A DNA stretch of 14,609 nt, taken from the NCBI GenBank assembly GCA_026193675.1, contig JAPHSO010000078.1, forward strand, positions 1-14,609, written 5' to 3'. The position numbers and the translations under genes are program-made. The notes beneath the pieces are model-generated. The model worked only from the letters and a program-made list of their open reading frames with translations. It was not told the DNA's origin and did no database searches. This document shows, piece by piece, positions 1 to 7,354 of this stretch. The stretch's first letter is position 1, and each line of letters begins with the position of its first letter. Source of the stretch: Gammaproteobacteria bacterium. GTDB taxonomy: Bacteria; Pseudomonadota; Gammaproteobacteria; Thiohalomonadales; Thiohalomonadaceae.

Positions 1-504
1 ACCCACAGCGTCTGCAGCAAGCTGGTGAGTCATTCCAAATTCATCGATGAGGCGCTGCAGTGCATTGGCCTCTTCCATTGGATTGAGCTGCTCACGCTGA
101 ATATTCTCGATGAGCGCCATCGCCATCGCATCTTGATCGCTTACATCACGAACGACTGCCGGAATTTCGTGCAGTCCCGCCAGCTGTGAAGCGCGCCAGC
201 GACGCTCTCCAGCGATGATCTCGTAACGGCCCGGCTCTGCAATTGGGCGCACGACAATCGGCTGCACTACACCCTGGGCTCGAATCGAATCGGCCAACTC
301 TTCCAGACTCTCAGGATCGATATCAATTCGCGGCTGGTAGACACCACGCTGAAGAATATCGACCGGTAGCCATTTCAGCTGTCCGCCATCAACACTCTCC
401 TCACCTGTATCAGTGCGATCCTCTGCATCAATGGGGACCGCTTTTGCGCTGCTTCCCAAAAGGGCTTCAAGCCCCTTTCCCAATCCTCGTTTCTTTACGG
501 CCAT
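1..504 (-). CDS. parB: Chromosome-partitioning protein ParB, N-terminal 168 codons (runs off the window)
   Basis: ParB is the CTP-dependent DNA clamp that loads at parS sites and works with the ATPase ParA to segregate chromosome origins. The reading frame is open from an ATG at 504 to base 1, so the C-terminal half is outside the window. Visible parts are the basic N-terminus typical of ParB (KKRGLGKGLEALLG, residues 4-17), which in the family binds ParA, then the CTP-binding ParB/Srx region with GERRWRA at residues 99-105 and ENIQREQLNPMEEA at 133-146. The start of the helix-turn-helix domain (LIDEFGMTHQLAADAVG) is cut by the window edge. It lies 35 bases downstream of parA on the same strand, the usual chromosomal order. 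The Shine-Dalgarno is weak (AGAAAAAG). Identification is very secure; only the C-terminus is unseen. Confidence 0.96.
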   Translation of the reverse strand, partial: MAVKKRGLGKGLEALLGSSAKAVPIDAEDRTDTGEESVDGGQLKWLPVDILQRGVYQPRIDIDPESLEELADSIRAQGVVQPIVVRPIAEPGRYEIIAGERRWRASQLAGLHEIPAVVRDVSDQDAMAMALIENIQREQLNPMEEANALQRLIDEFGMTHQLAADAVG

Positions 505-539
505 ATAACTTTTTCTATTTATTTAATTTGTGTTGTAAC

Positions 540-1328
540 TTAATGGACAGCCGGTTGCGGCTGTGACTTTTTACGCAGCATCTCGCCTGCAAGTGCCAGA
601 TAGGCAACGGCACCTCGTGAACTCTTATCGTAAGTTAGCGCCGGCATGCCGTAGCTTGGAGCTTCGGCCAGACGGACGTTACGTGGAATCACGGTACGAT
701 AGACCTTCTCACCAAAATGCTCAATTAGCTGAGCTGATACATCGGTCGAGAGATTATTACGTGGGTCATACATGGTGCGCAGAAGCCCTTCCAGTTCCAG
801 CCCGGGATTAACCGAATTTTTGATATCTTCAATTGTGCCCATCAGGGCGGTCAGTCCTTCCAGAGCATAGTATTCACACTGCATCGGTATCAACACTGAA
901 TTGGCGGCAACCAGGGCATTCAGTGTCAGCATATTGAGCGAGGGGGGACAGTCGATCAGGATAAAATCGTAATTGTCTTTAACCTTTTCGAGGGCCAGAC
1001 GTAACTTTTGCTCACGCGCCACTAAAGTGTTCATCAGCTCCACCTCAGCAGCGGTTAGGTCACCACTGGTGGGAACGATATCGTAACCGGCCGATTCCGA
1101 ACGAACGATCACCTCATGAGGAGCCTTTTTATGCAGCAGCAGATGATAGCTACTATGAACCAGATCATCCTTATCAATACCGCTGCCCACAGTGGCATTG
1201 CCCTGAGGATCGAGATCGACCACCAACACTCGACGTTTGGTTGCTGCCAATGATGCTCCCAGATTAATACAGGTGGTGGTCTTGGCGACACCACCCTTCT
1301 GGTTTGCTACTGCAATAATCTTGGTCAT
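540..1328 (-). CDS. parA: Chromosome-partitioning ATPase ParA (Soj family)
   Basis: A deviant-Walker ATPase of 262 residues that forms ATP-dependent dimers on nucleoid DNA and is cycled by ParB to move origins. The N-terminus carries the family core (IIAVANQKGGVAKTTTCINL), with signature lysine K11 and P-loop lysine K16. The Walker A' segment VLVVDLDPQGNAT follows, and then the Walker B segment FILIDCPPSLNMLTLNAL. The length is normal for chromosomal ParA without an N-terminal DNA-binding extension. One detail is unusual: residue 15, glycine in the usual KGGVGKTT, is alanine (GCC codon). It is preceded by rsmG with an 18-base gap and followed by parB, so it is probably co-transcribed with them. 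The ATG at 1328 matches the family N-terminus and has a GAGGA-like site upstream. Confidence 0.97.
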   Translation of the reverse strand: MTKIIAVANQKGGVAKTTTCINLGASLAATKRRVLVVDLDPQGNATVGSGIDKDDLVHSSYHLLLHKKAPHEVIVRSESAGYDIVPTSGDLTAAEVELMNTLVAREQKLRLALEKVKDNYDFILIDCPPSLNMLTLNALVAANSVLIPMQCEYYALEGLTALMGTIEDIKNSVNPGLELEGLLRTMYDPRNNLSTDVSAQLIEHFGEKVYRTVIPRNVRLAEAPSYGMPALTYDKSSRGAVAYLALAGEMLRKKSQPQPAVH

Positions 1329-1346
1329 CTATATATTCCCATCCTC

Positions 1347-1985
1347 TTAATCTCTATCAGGGCTATCACGCTTAATAATCAGCAGATGACGCTGCTCCTG
1401 TTCCAATCCTGGAACGCTCAGTTCGACCATCTTCTCAATTTGATAACTCTGCGGAATCTCGGCCACTTCGGCCGAATCGATCTGCCCCTTCATCGCCACC
1501 ACTCTCCCCTCTTCATCAAGAAGGTGGGCAGTCAGTGTAATTATATCTTTGAGTGATGCAAATGCGCGGCTCAGGATCGTATCAAATGGCCGCTTGGGTC
1601 TGAACTCCTCAATGCGCGAATGTACCACGTTGAGGTTGTTGAGTCCCAATTCACCCTTCGCCTGCACCAGAAAGCGGGTTTTTTTGCTGTTACTATCGAG
1701 CAGGGTGAATTTTTTTTCAGGAAAGCATATTGCCAACGGAATACCGGGCAGGCCACCACCGGAACCCACATCAAGCAGCTGCTCACCATCAATATGGGGC
1801 GCTACCGCCAAACTATCGAGCAGATGGCGCACCACCCCCGACTGGTGATCACTGATCGCCGTAAGATTGTAGACCCTGTTCCATTTGATCAGCAGATCGA
1901 GATAATCGAGCAATCTGTTCTGCTGTGCCTCACTCAGATCAATACCAAGTTGAGCAACGCCATCTGCCAATGTCTCACTTATCAA
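1347..1985 (-). CDS. rsmG: 16S rRNA (guanine-527-N7)-methyltransferase RsmG (GidB)
   Basis: A SAM-dependent methyltransferase that makes m7G527 in the 530 loop of 16S rRNA; loss of it gives low-level streptomycin resistance in several bacteria. The protein has 212 residues, close to the E. coli enzyme. Family landmarks are KWNRVYNLTAI near residue 35, VRHLLDSLAVAP, the SAM-binding loop LLDVGSGGGLPGIPLAI, FTLLDSNSKKTRFL and ILSRAFASLKDI. The start codon at 1985 is TTG (complement of caa, 1983-1985). It is accepted because the following residues align well with the start of RsmG and no better start lies nearby. The mnmG stop codon ends two bases upstream, so translation is probably coupled. The mnmG-rsmG pair followed by parAB is the classical gid-par order. 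Confidence 0.95.
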   Translation of the reverse strand: MISETLADGVAQLGIDLSEAQQNRLLDYLDLLIKWNRVYNLTAISDHQSGVVRHLLDSLAVAPHIDGEQLLDVGSGGGLPGIPLAICFPEKKFTLLDSNSKKTRFLVQAKGELGLNNLNVVHSRIEEFRPKRPFDTILSRAFASLKDIITLTAHLLDEEGRVVAMKGQIDSAEVAEIPQSYQIEKMVELSVPGLEQEQRHLLIIKRDSPDRD

Positions 1986-1987
1986 CT

Positions 1988-3859
1988 TCAGGCCGCCTTA
2001 TGCTTTTTGAGGTGAACCAGCAAAATCGAGATTGCCGCCGGAGTCACACCAGAGATACGTGATGCCTGACCAATCGTTGCGGGGCGAACCTTGGCCAGTT
2101 TTTCACGCACCTCATTAGAGAGGCCGCGCACCTCTGTATAATCTAGAGTAACAGGCAGAGAGGTCTCTTCATGACGAATTTGCTTCTCTATCTCCTGCTG
2201 CTGACGCTCAATATAGCCGGAGTATTTGGCCTGAATTGTCACCTGCTCAGCCACCTTCGCATCGGTAACCGGCTCCATACCTGGAATCAGGCTAACCAAT
2301 CCATCGTAGTCAACATCGGGACGACGTAGCAGCTCCATCAGCGAGTGCTCTCGATTCAGACCTTCAGGTAACACACCCTCTTCGTTCTCGATCTTTCCAG
2401 GATGGGCAATCGTGCTCTTGAGCCGCTGCTGCTCCTGCACAATCGACTCCCGCTTTTGTGTAAATAGTTGCCACTGTTCATCACCAATCAGACCTAGCTC
2501 GCGACCCATCGGAGTGAGGCGCAGATCGGCATTATCCTCGCGTAGCAGCAGACGATACTCGGCGCGGCTGGTAAACATACGGTAGGGCTCAGCGGTACCC
2601 TGGGTGATCAGATCATCGATCATCACCCCGATATAGGCCTCATCCCGACGTGGAGACCAGGCCTCTTTGCCCTGTACCTTAAGCGCTGCATTAAGCCCCG
2701 CCATCAGCCCCTGTGCCGCCGCCTCTTCGTAACCGGTGGTGCCATTGATCTGACCTGCAAAAAAGAGTCCCGATAGTGACTTGGTCTCAAGTGAAGGCTG
2801 AAGGTCACGAGGGTCAAAGAAGTCGTATTCGATGGCATAACCGGGGCGCACAATCTGCGCCTGCTCGAAGCCCTTCATCGAACGTACCAGGTTGATCTGT
2901 ACATCGAATGGCAGGCTGGTGGAGATGCCGTTGGGGTAGAGTTCGTGAGTGGTCAGCCCCTCGGGTTCAACAAATATTTGGTGCGAGTTCTTATCTGCAA
3001 AACGGACCACTTTATCCTCAATTGAAGGACAGTAGCGAGGCCCCACTCCCTCAATGATGCCGCTGTACATCGGTGAGCGGTCCAGTCCGCCACGAATAAT
3101 GTCATGGGTCTGCTCATTGGTGTGGGTGATAAAACAGCTGATCTGGCGTGGGTGCTGCTCCGCCCTGCCGGTGAATGAGAAGGTGGGGATGGGGCTGTCC
3201 CCCGGCTGCTCCTCCATCACACTGAAGTCGACCGAACGGCCATCGATACGTGGCGGGGTGCCTGTTTTCAGGCGCTCTACCCTGAAGGGCAATTCACGCA
3301 GACGATGGGCCAACGCATTCGCCGGCGGATCACCGGCACGGCCACCCTGATAGTTAACCTGCCCAATATGGATCACCCCACCGAGGAAGGTACCGGTCGT
3401 TAAAACAACGGTAGGGGCGCTAAAGCTCAATCCCATCTGGGTCGTTACACCGGTGACTCGATCACCATCGACCACCAGATCTTCAGCCGCCTGCTGAAAC
3501 AGGGTGAGATTCTCCTGGTTCTCTAGTGCGTGACGAATTGCCGCCTTGTAAAGCACCCGATCGGCCTGTGCACGTGTCGCTCGAACAGCCGGCCCCTTGC
3601 TCGCATTAAGCGTACGGAACTGAATCCCTGCCCGGTCAATGGCATGTCCCATCTCGCCGCCAAGGGCATCGATCTCTTTAACCAGATGGCCCTTGCCAAT
3701 CCCTCCGATCGCCGGATTACACGACATCTGGCCCAGGGTATCGATGTTATGAGTCAGCAGCAGCGTACGCACACCCATCCGCGCCGCAGCTAGTGCAGCT
3801 TCGGTACCGGCATGTCCGCCACCGATGACGATCACATCAAATTGTTCTGGGAAATACAT
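1988..3859 (-). CDS. mnmG: tRNA uridine-5-carboxymethylaminomethyl modification enzyme MnmG (GidA)
   Basis: The FAD-dependent partner of MnmE; the complex installs 5-carboxymethylaminomethyl (or the aminomethyl form) on wobble uridine 34 of several tRNAs, using methylene-tetrahydrofolate and NADH. The protein has 623 residues against about 629 in E. coli. Visible are the FAD-binding GGGHAG loop at residues 13-18, the conserved MSCNPAIGGIGKGHLVKEID block around C47, ATRAQADRVLYK, LKTGTPPRIDGRSVDF, GPRYCPSIEDKVVRF, and the C-terminal MnmE/tRNA-interaction region with YTEVRGLSNEVREKL and IGQASRISGVTPAAISILL. It is probably first gene of the mnmG-rsmG-parA-parB operon. No clear Shine-Dalgarno precedes the ATG at 3859, but the encoded N-terminus (FDVIVIGGG) fixes this start. 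A good promoter lies about 50 bases upstream. Confidence 0.98.
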   Translation of the reverse strand: MYFPEQFDVIVIGGGHAGTEAALAAARMGVRTLLLTHNIDTLGQMSCNPAIGGIGKGHLVKEIDALGGEMGHAIDRAGIQFRTLNASKGPAVRATRAQADRVLYKAAIRHALENQENLTLFQQAAEDLVVDGDRVTGVTTQMGLSFSAPTVVLTTGTFLGGVIHIGQVNYQGGRAGDPPANALAHRLRELPFRVERLKTGTPPRIDGRSVDFSVMEEQPGDSPIPTFSFTGRAEQHPRQISCFITHTNEQTHDIIRGGLDRSPMYSGIIEGVGPRYCPSIEDKVVRFADKNSHQIFVEPEGLTTHELYPNGISTSLPFDVQINLVRSMKGFEQAQIVRPGYAIEYDFFDPRDLQPSLETKSLSGLFFAGQINGTTGYEEAAAQGLMAGLNAALKVQGKEAWSPRRDEAYIGVMIDDLITQGTAEPYRMFTSRAEYRLLLREDNADLRLTPMGRELGLIGDEQWQLFTQKRESIVQEQQRLKSTIAHPGKIENEEGVLPEGLNREHSLMELLRRPDVDYDGLVSLIPGMEPVTDAKVAEQVTIQAKYSGYIERQQQEIEKQIRHEETSLPVTLDYTEVRGLSNEVREKLAKVRPATIGQASRISGVTPAAISILLVHLKKHKAA

Positions 3860-3909
3860 ATCAGGGATTTGGAGGTATGGCGAAGAGATCGCGATGGTTT
3901 CGGGCGGCT

Positions 3910-3938
3910 ATTGTAAAAATTGCCGGGGTCAGATGCAA
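3910..3938 (-). promoter_or_regulatory. Putative sigma70 promoter for the mnmG operon
   Basis: Reading the minus strand, a -35 element TTGCAT (3933-3938) is followed by a 17-base spacer and a -10 element TACAAT (3910-3915), 4/6 and 5/6 matches to consensus. Transcription would start near 3902 and give a leader of about 43 bases before mnmG. It overlaps the plus-strand promoter proposed for the DUF4197 gene. This is a consensus match by eye only. Confidence 0.5.
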
Positions 3939-3948
3939 TTTATATAAC
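3920..3948 (+). promoter_or_regulatory. Putative sigma70 promoter for the DUF4197 gene
   Basis: TTGCCG (3920-3925), a 17-base spacer and TATAAC (3943-3948) form a plausible plus-strand promoter (4/6 and 5/6 matches). The start would be near 3955 with a leader of roughly 110 bases before the ATG at 4065. The stretch 3955-4064 shows no convincing gene and no riboswitch that I recognise. Confidence 0.4.
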
Positions 3949-4064
3949 TGGCACCCAATCAGACTCATAAAAATGCTCGCCTGTTCAGCCAATCTAACCG
4001 ACGAAACTGACCTCATATGTTACCTTTATAGACACCATCTCAATATGACGATCTGGAGCCACCA

Positions 4065-4817
4065 ATGAACCAACCTGCTATCTCCGTTCACGCCTCACTA
4101 AGGGGCGCCCTCTATTTCATCACCCTCCTGCTTTTGGTCTCGATAAGCAGTAGCTGCGTTAAGGTCGATAAGGCGGTCAGCCGCTATCAGGAGCTCAGCA
4201 AAAGCGGCAAACTTGATAGCAAAACGGTGGTTGCCGGTCTCAAGGAGGCGCTCAAGGTCGGCACTGAACGCACCGTCCTCTCCACATCTGCGGTTGATGG
4301 TTATCTGGGTGATGCGCTGATACGTATTGCGATGCCCAGTGAATTTCAGAAGATGGGCAAGGCGCTGCGCAAAGTCGGACTGGGTCGATATGTCGATGAG
4401 ATGGAGGTCGCTATGAATCGTGCTGCAGAACAGGCCGCTACCGAGGCACGCGATGTTTTTTGGCAGGCGATCAGCAGCATGACTCTGGATGATGCCTTTA
4501 GCATCCTCAAAGGTGACGATAGCGCCGCTACCCGTTACTTCCGTTCACGTACCGAGCCCTCTCTTCGCAGGCGCTACCAGCCCATCGTCGGAGAAAAGAT
4601 GAAAAGTGTTGGACTATACCAATCCTACAACAGGGCGGTAGAGGCCTATATGAAGATCCCTTTTGTAAAAAAACCTACGCTGGATCTAAACAGCTACGTC
4701 ACCGATGGTGCGTTAGATGGTCTATTTAATGTATTGGCGCAGGAGGAGAAGAAGATTCGTATCGATCCCGCCGCACGAAGTACAGAGCTATTGAAGCGGG
4801 TATTTGCAGAACAGTAA
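4065..4817 (+). CDS. DUF4197 family exported protein (possible lipoprotein)
   Basis: A 250-residue protein that I place in the DUF4197 family, conserved in Gammaproteobacteria and other groups with no established function. An N-terminal hydrophobic segment (about residues 14-28) ending in SISSSC suggests export. Cys31 could be a lipidation site, but the residues before it are serines rather than the usual leucine at -3, so a plain signal peptide is also possible. The remainder is helical-looking and charged, with family-like stretches AVSRYQELSKSGKLDSKTV, VDGYLGDALIRIAMPSEFQK, MNRAAEQAATEARDVFWQAI, DDAFSILKGDDSAATRYFR and NSYVTDGALDGLFNVLAQEE. GGAG at 4055-4058 lies six bases before the ATG and supports the start. 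It is divergent from mnmG and convergent with the cyclic-di-GMP gene. The biochemical role is unknown. Confidence 0.85.
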   Translation: MNQPAISVHASLRGALYFITLLLLVSISSSCVKVDKAVSRYQELSKSGKLDSKTVVAGLKEALKVGTERTVLSTSAVDGYLGDALIRIAMPSEFQKMGKALRKVGLGRYVDEMEVAMNRAAEQAATEARDVFWQAISSMTLDDAFSILKGDDSAATRYFRSRTEPSLRRRYQPIVGEKMKSVGLYQSYNRAVEAYMKIPFVKKPTLDLNSYVTDGALDGLFNVLAQEEKKIRIDPAARSTELLKRVFAEQ

Positions 4818-4824
4818 TTGAGCC

Positions 4825-4852
4825 TGCTGACTACTCAGCATCACCTGCTGAG
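4825..4852. other. Overlapping alternative hairpins between convergent stop codons
   Basis: Three short complementary blocks occur in a row: TGCTGA (4825-4830), TCAGCA (4835-4840, or CTCAGCA 4834-4840) and TGCTGAG (4846-4852). The middle block can pair with either neighbour (a 6-bp stem with a 4-base loop, or a 7-bp stem with a 5-base loop), but not both at once. They sit between and inside the ends of two convergent genes. A run of five T starts about ten bases after the second stem on the plus strand, too far for a textbook intrinsic terminator. Confidence 0.3.
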
Positions 4853-6492
4853 ATGACACCCTTTTTAAGCAGCTCAGCAAAACTGCCGGCATCTACAGGA
4901 CGACTATAGAAGAAGCCCTGTACCGTGTTGCAGCCCTGTTTTTTAAGAAACTCGATATGGGCCGCATTCTCAGCACCCTCTGCCACCACCTCCAGCTCCA
5001 GCCCCTGCGACAGTGCAATAATTGCACGGGCGATCTCAGCAGTATTTTTGTTGGACTCCAGATCATGCACAAAGGCGCGGTCGATTTTAAGTGTGGTGAT
5101 GGGGAAGCGGCTCAGATAACTCAATGATGAGTAGCCGGTACCAAAATCATCAATCGCGATATCGACACCCATATCACGCAGGCCGTTGAGCTTCTCAATC
5201 ACCGTCTCAATATCGCCCACCAGCATGCTCTCGGTGATTTCGATCTCAATATATTTTTCTGGCAGGCCCGACTTTTCAATCACCTCCCGAACCTGCTCAA
5301 CAATATTGCGATCACGGAACTGTGGTGCCGCCATATTGATGGAGACCTTCACCTGGGGCAGCCCCTGGTCATGCCATGCCCTGTTCTGTCGGCACGCCTC
5401 CTCCAGCACCCATCTGCCGATGGGAACAATCAAGCCACTCTCCTCGGCAACAGGGATAAACTCTATCGGAGAGATCATCCCTTTTTCAGGGTCGATCCAG
5501 CGGATCAGCGCCTCAGCGCCAACAATTCGACTGCTCTCGATATCAACTTTTGGCTGATAGAAGAGGACAAACTCCTGATTTTTAAGGGCGCGTCGCAGAC
5601 GATTTTCAAGCTCAATTCTCATCCGCGCACGATGATCCATTTCGGCGGCGAAGAAGTGGAAGTTATTGCCGCCATTACTCTTCACATGTCGCATGGCACT
5701 CTCTGAGCGTTGCAGCAGTGAAGAGATATCCTTGCCATCATCGGGATAGAGGGTGATACCGATACTGGCTGTCAGTGTCACCGTTTGATCATCTATCTGC
5801 AGAGATTGGTTCACCGCCTCAAGCACCTTCTCAGCGACCAGAATAGAGTCATCAATTGCAGTAATCGCCATAATGAAGCCGAACTGGTCGCCACCCAGTC
5901 GCGCAACGGTGTCGCTATTTCGAATGGTATGTTTCAGGCGAGCAGCAATCTCTTTAAGAACCTCATCTCCATGTTTATGGCCGAGCCCTTCATTGATACG
6001 GTTAAAGTGGTCAATACCCATCCTCAGGATGGCAACCGACTTGCCGTGGCGGTTGGAGGTGATGACAGCCTGCTCTGCACGATCATCAAACAGAAACTGG
6101 CTGGGTAGACCGGTTAATCGGTCAAATTGAGCGTCACGATTGCGATCATATTTTGAGTTTGAATTGAATATCCAGAGCCGCTCTCCATCTGGAAGCTGAT
6201 TCACTTTCAGATCAAAAGTTACCTCTGCCCCGCTACGACTTACTAGCGAAATATCCTGAATCCACTGGTGGCACGCCTCCAGCCTTTCCTGAATCGATTC
6301 GAGAAGTTCACACTTCTCCAACAACTCCAGAATATTTTTTCCCTCTAACTCTTCAACCTCCTGCCCCACCAGATCGACAAAGGCACCATTGGCAACCACG
6401 ATAAGATTATCACCGCTGGTTGAGACAACAGGCTCAAAACTGGCAGAGAAGAGTTGTTCGAGGACGGCTCGAAGATTATTATCGTTCTTCAT
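4831..6492 (-). CDS. PAS-GGDEF-EAL protein, probable cyclic-di-GMP phosphodiesterase
   Basis: A 553-residue soluble signalling protein. A PAS-like domain (about residues 10-115) is followed by a GGDEF domain (about 120-285) and an EAL domain (about 296-540). The GGDEF motif reads GGDQF (200-204), and the usual DxD metal pair before it is reduced to G-I-D (159-161), so cyclase activity is doubtful. An RxxD inhibitory-site pattern (RNSD, 191-194) sits five residues before the motif as in active cyclases. The EAL domain keeps EALIRW (327-332), EIEITE (416-421), IDDFGTGYSSL (447-457) and VVAEGAE (502-508); its NxS-like site reads NMA. The likely job is hydrolysis of c-di-GMP, with the GGDEF domain as a possible GTP sensor. 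No membrane segment is seen, so the PAS domain probably senses an internal cue. The ATG at 6492 has only a weak ribosome site. Confidence 0.93.
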   Translation of the reverse strand: MKNDNNLRAVLEQLFSASFEPVVSTSGDNLIVVANGAFVDLVGQEVEELEGKNILELLEKCELLESIQERLEACHQWIQDISLVSRSGAEVTFDLKVNQLPDGERLWIFNSNSKYDRNRDAQFDRLTGLPSQFLFDDRAEQAVITSNRHGKSVAILRMGIDHFNRINEGLGHKHGDEVLKEIAARLKHTIRNSDTVARLGGDQFGFIMAITAIDDSILVAEKVLEAVNQSLQIDDQTVTLTASIGITLYPDDGKDISSLLQRSESAMRHVKSNGGNNFHFFAAEMDHRARMRIELENRLRRALKNQEFVLFYQPKVDIESSRIVGAEALIRWIDPEKGMISPIEFIPVAEESGLIVPIGRWVLEEACRQNRAWHDQGLPQVKVSINMAAPQFRDRNIVEQVREVIEKSGLPEKYIEIEITESMLVGDIETVIEKLNGLRDMGVDIAIDDFGTGYSSLSYLSRFPITTLKIDRAFVHDLESNKNTAEIARAIIALSQGLELEVVAEGAENAAHIEFLKKQGCNTVQGFFYSRPVDAGSFAELLKKGVISAGDAE

Positions 6493-6584
6493 ATCGGCAC
6501 ACTGTAGCCTATTTTTAGCTGTTGCGCACTACCAGAACCTCAACTATTTATCTTTTATTATTAGGATATTACGGAAATTAGTTA

Positions 6585-7349
6585 ATGCTTATTGTCATAT
6601 CCCCTGCAAAGACCCTGGACTTCACCACTCCTGCCCAAACCAAGCGCTCAACTCAGCCTGAACTGCTTGATGATTCACAAATTTTGATCGATAGAGCACG
6701 TCAGTTATCGGCTCTCGATATTGCTGATCTGATGAAGGTTAGCATGAAAATTGCTGACCTCAACTTTGAGCGTTTCGAATCGTGGCAAACACCTTTTACT
6801 CCCTATAATGCCAAGCAGGCACTGCTGGCATTCAAGGGAGATGTCTACACCGGACTCGGTGCCGAAGATTTTAGTAGTGCAGATCTCGACTTTGCGCAGA
6901 AGCACCTGCGGATCCTCTCAGGACTGTACGGTCTGCTTCGTCCGCTCGACCTGATGCAGCCCTATCGACTTGAGATGGGGCGCGCACTCTCAAATCCTCG
7001 CGGCAAGAATCTCTATCAGTTCTGGGGCGAGAAGATCACCCAAACCATTAACCGGCAGTTAAGAAAAGAGAGTGAGCCGGCACTCATCAATCTGGCATCA
7101 AACGAATACTTCAAATCGGTCAAACCAGAACTGGTTGCTGGGCGACTCATCACCCCCAACTTTAAAGAGCTTAAAAATGGGGGCTACAAGGTGATCGGAG
7201 TGCATGCCAAAAAGGCACGAGGGATGATGAGTCGATTTATTATTAAAAACCGCCTCACCAATGTGGAGGATCTGAAGTCATTCACCGACATGGATTACCA
7301 CTTCAATCCCGAACTCTCAAATGACTCGGACTGGATCTTCACCCGCTAG
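6585..7349 (+). CDS. yaaA: Peroxide stress protein YaaA (DUF328/UPF0246 family)
   Basis: A 254-residue cytoplasmic protein of the YaaA family; E. coli YaaA is about 258 residues. In E. coli the gene belongs to the OxyR regulon and limits free intracellular iron during hydrogen peroxide stress, protecting DNA and proteins from Fenton damage. Family landmarks are the N-terminal MLIVISPAKTLDF, FTPYNAKQALLAFKGDVYTGL, HLRILSGLYGLLRPLDLMQPYRLEMG, LINLASNEYFKSV, and the C-terminal KKARGMMSRFIIKN and FTDMDYHFN. The ribosome site is weak, but the start matches the family N-terminus. The upstream 92 bases (6493-6584) are AT-rich; I could not assign a convincing promoter or OxyR site. The gene converges on gshA with a 5-base gap, and both products bear on oxidative stress, though opposite strands exclude an operon. 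Confidence 0.95.
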   Translation: MLIVISPAKTLDFTTPAQTKRSTQPELLDDSQILIDRARQLSALDIADLMKVSMKIADLNFERFESWQTPFTPYNAKQALLAFKGDVYTGLGAEDFSSADLDFAQKHLRILSGLYGLLRPLDLMQPYRLEMGRALSNPRGKNLYQFWGEKITQTINRQLRKESEPALINLASNEYFKSVKPELVAGRLITPNFKELKNGGYKVIGVHAKKARGMMSRFIIKNRLTNVEDLKSFTDMDYHFNPELSNDSDWIFTR

Positions 7350-7354
7350 AGAGA

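Noticed and set aside
670..690. Possible parS site (TACGTGGAA stretch) inside parA
   Set aside because: Only one half resembles the parS consensus; the other half does not complete the palindrome, and the bases code for a conserved ParA segment.
243..811. Open frames on the plus strand opposite parB and parA
   Set aside because: They are antisense shadows of two unmistakable genes and have no ribosome sites.
3566..3582. CACGTG-centred sequence in mnmG considered as parS
   Set aside because: Only the central six bases match; the flanks differ from the consensus on both sides.
3877..4068. 63-codon open frame on the plus strand between mnmG and the DUF4197 gene
   Set aside because: It has no ribosome site, its translation resembles no protein, and it spans the overlapping promoters.
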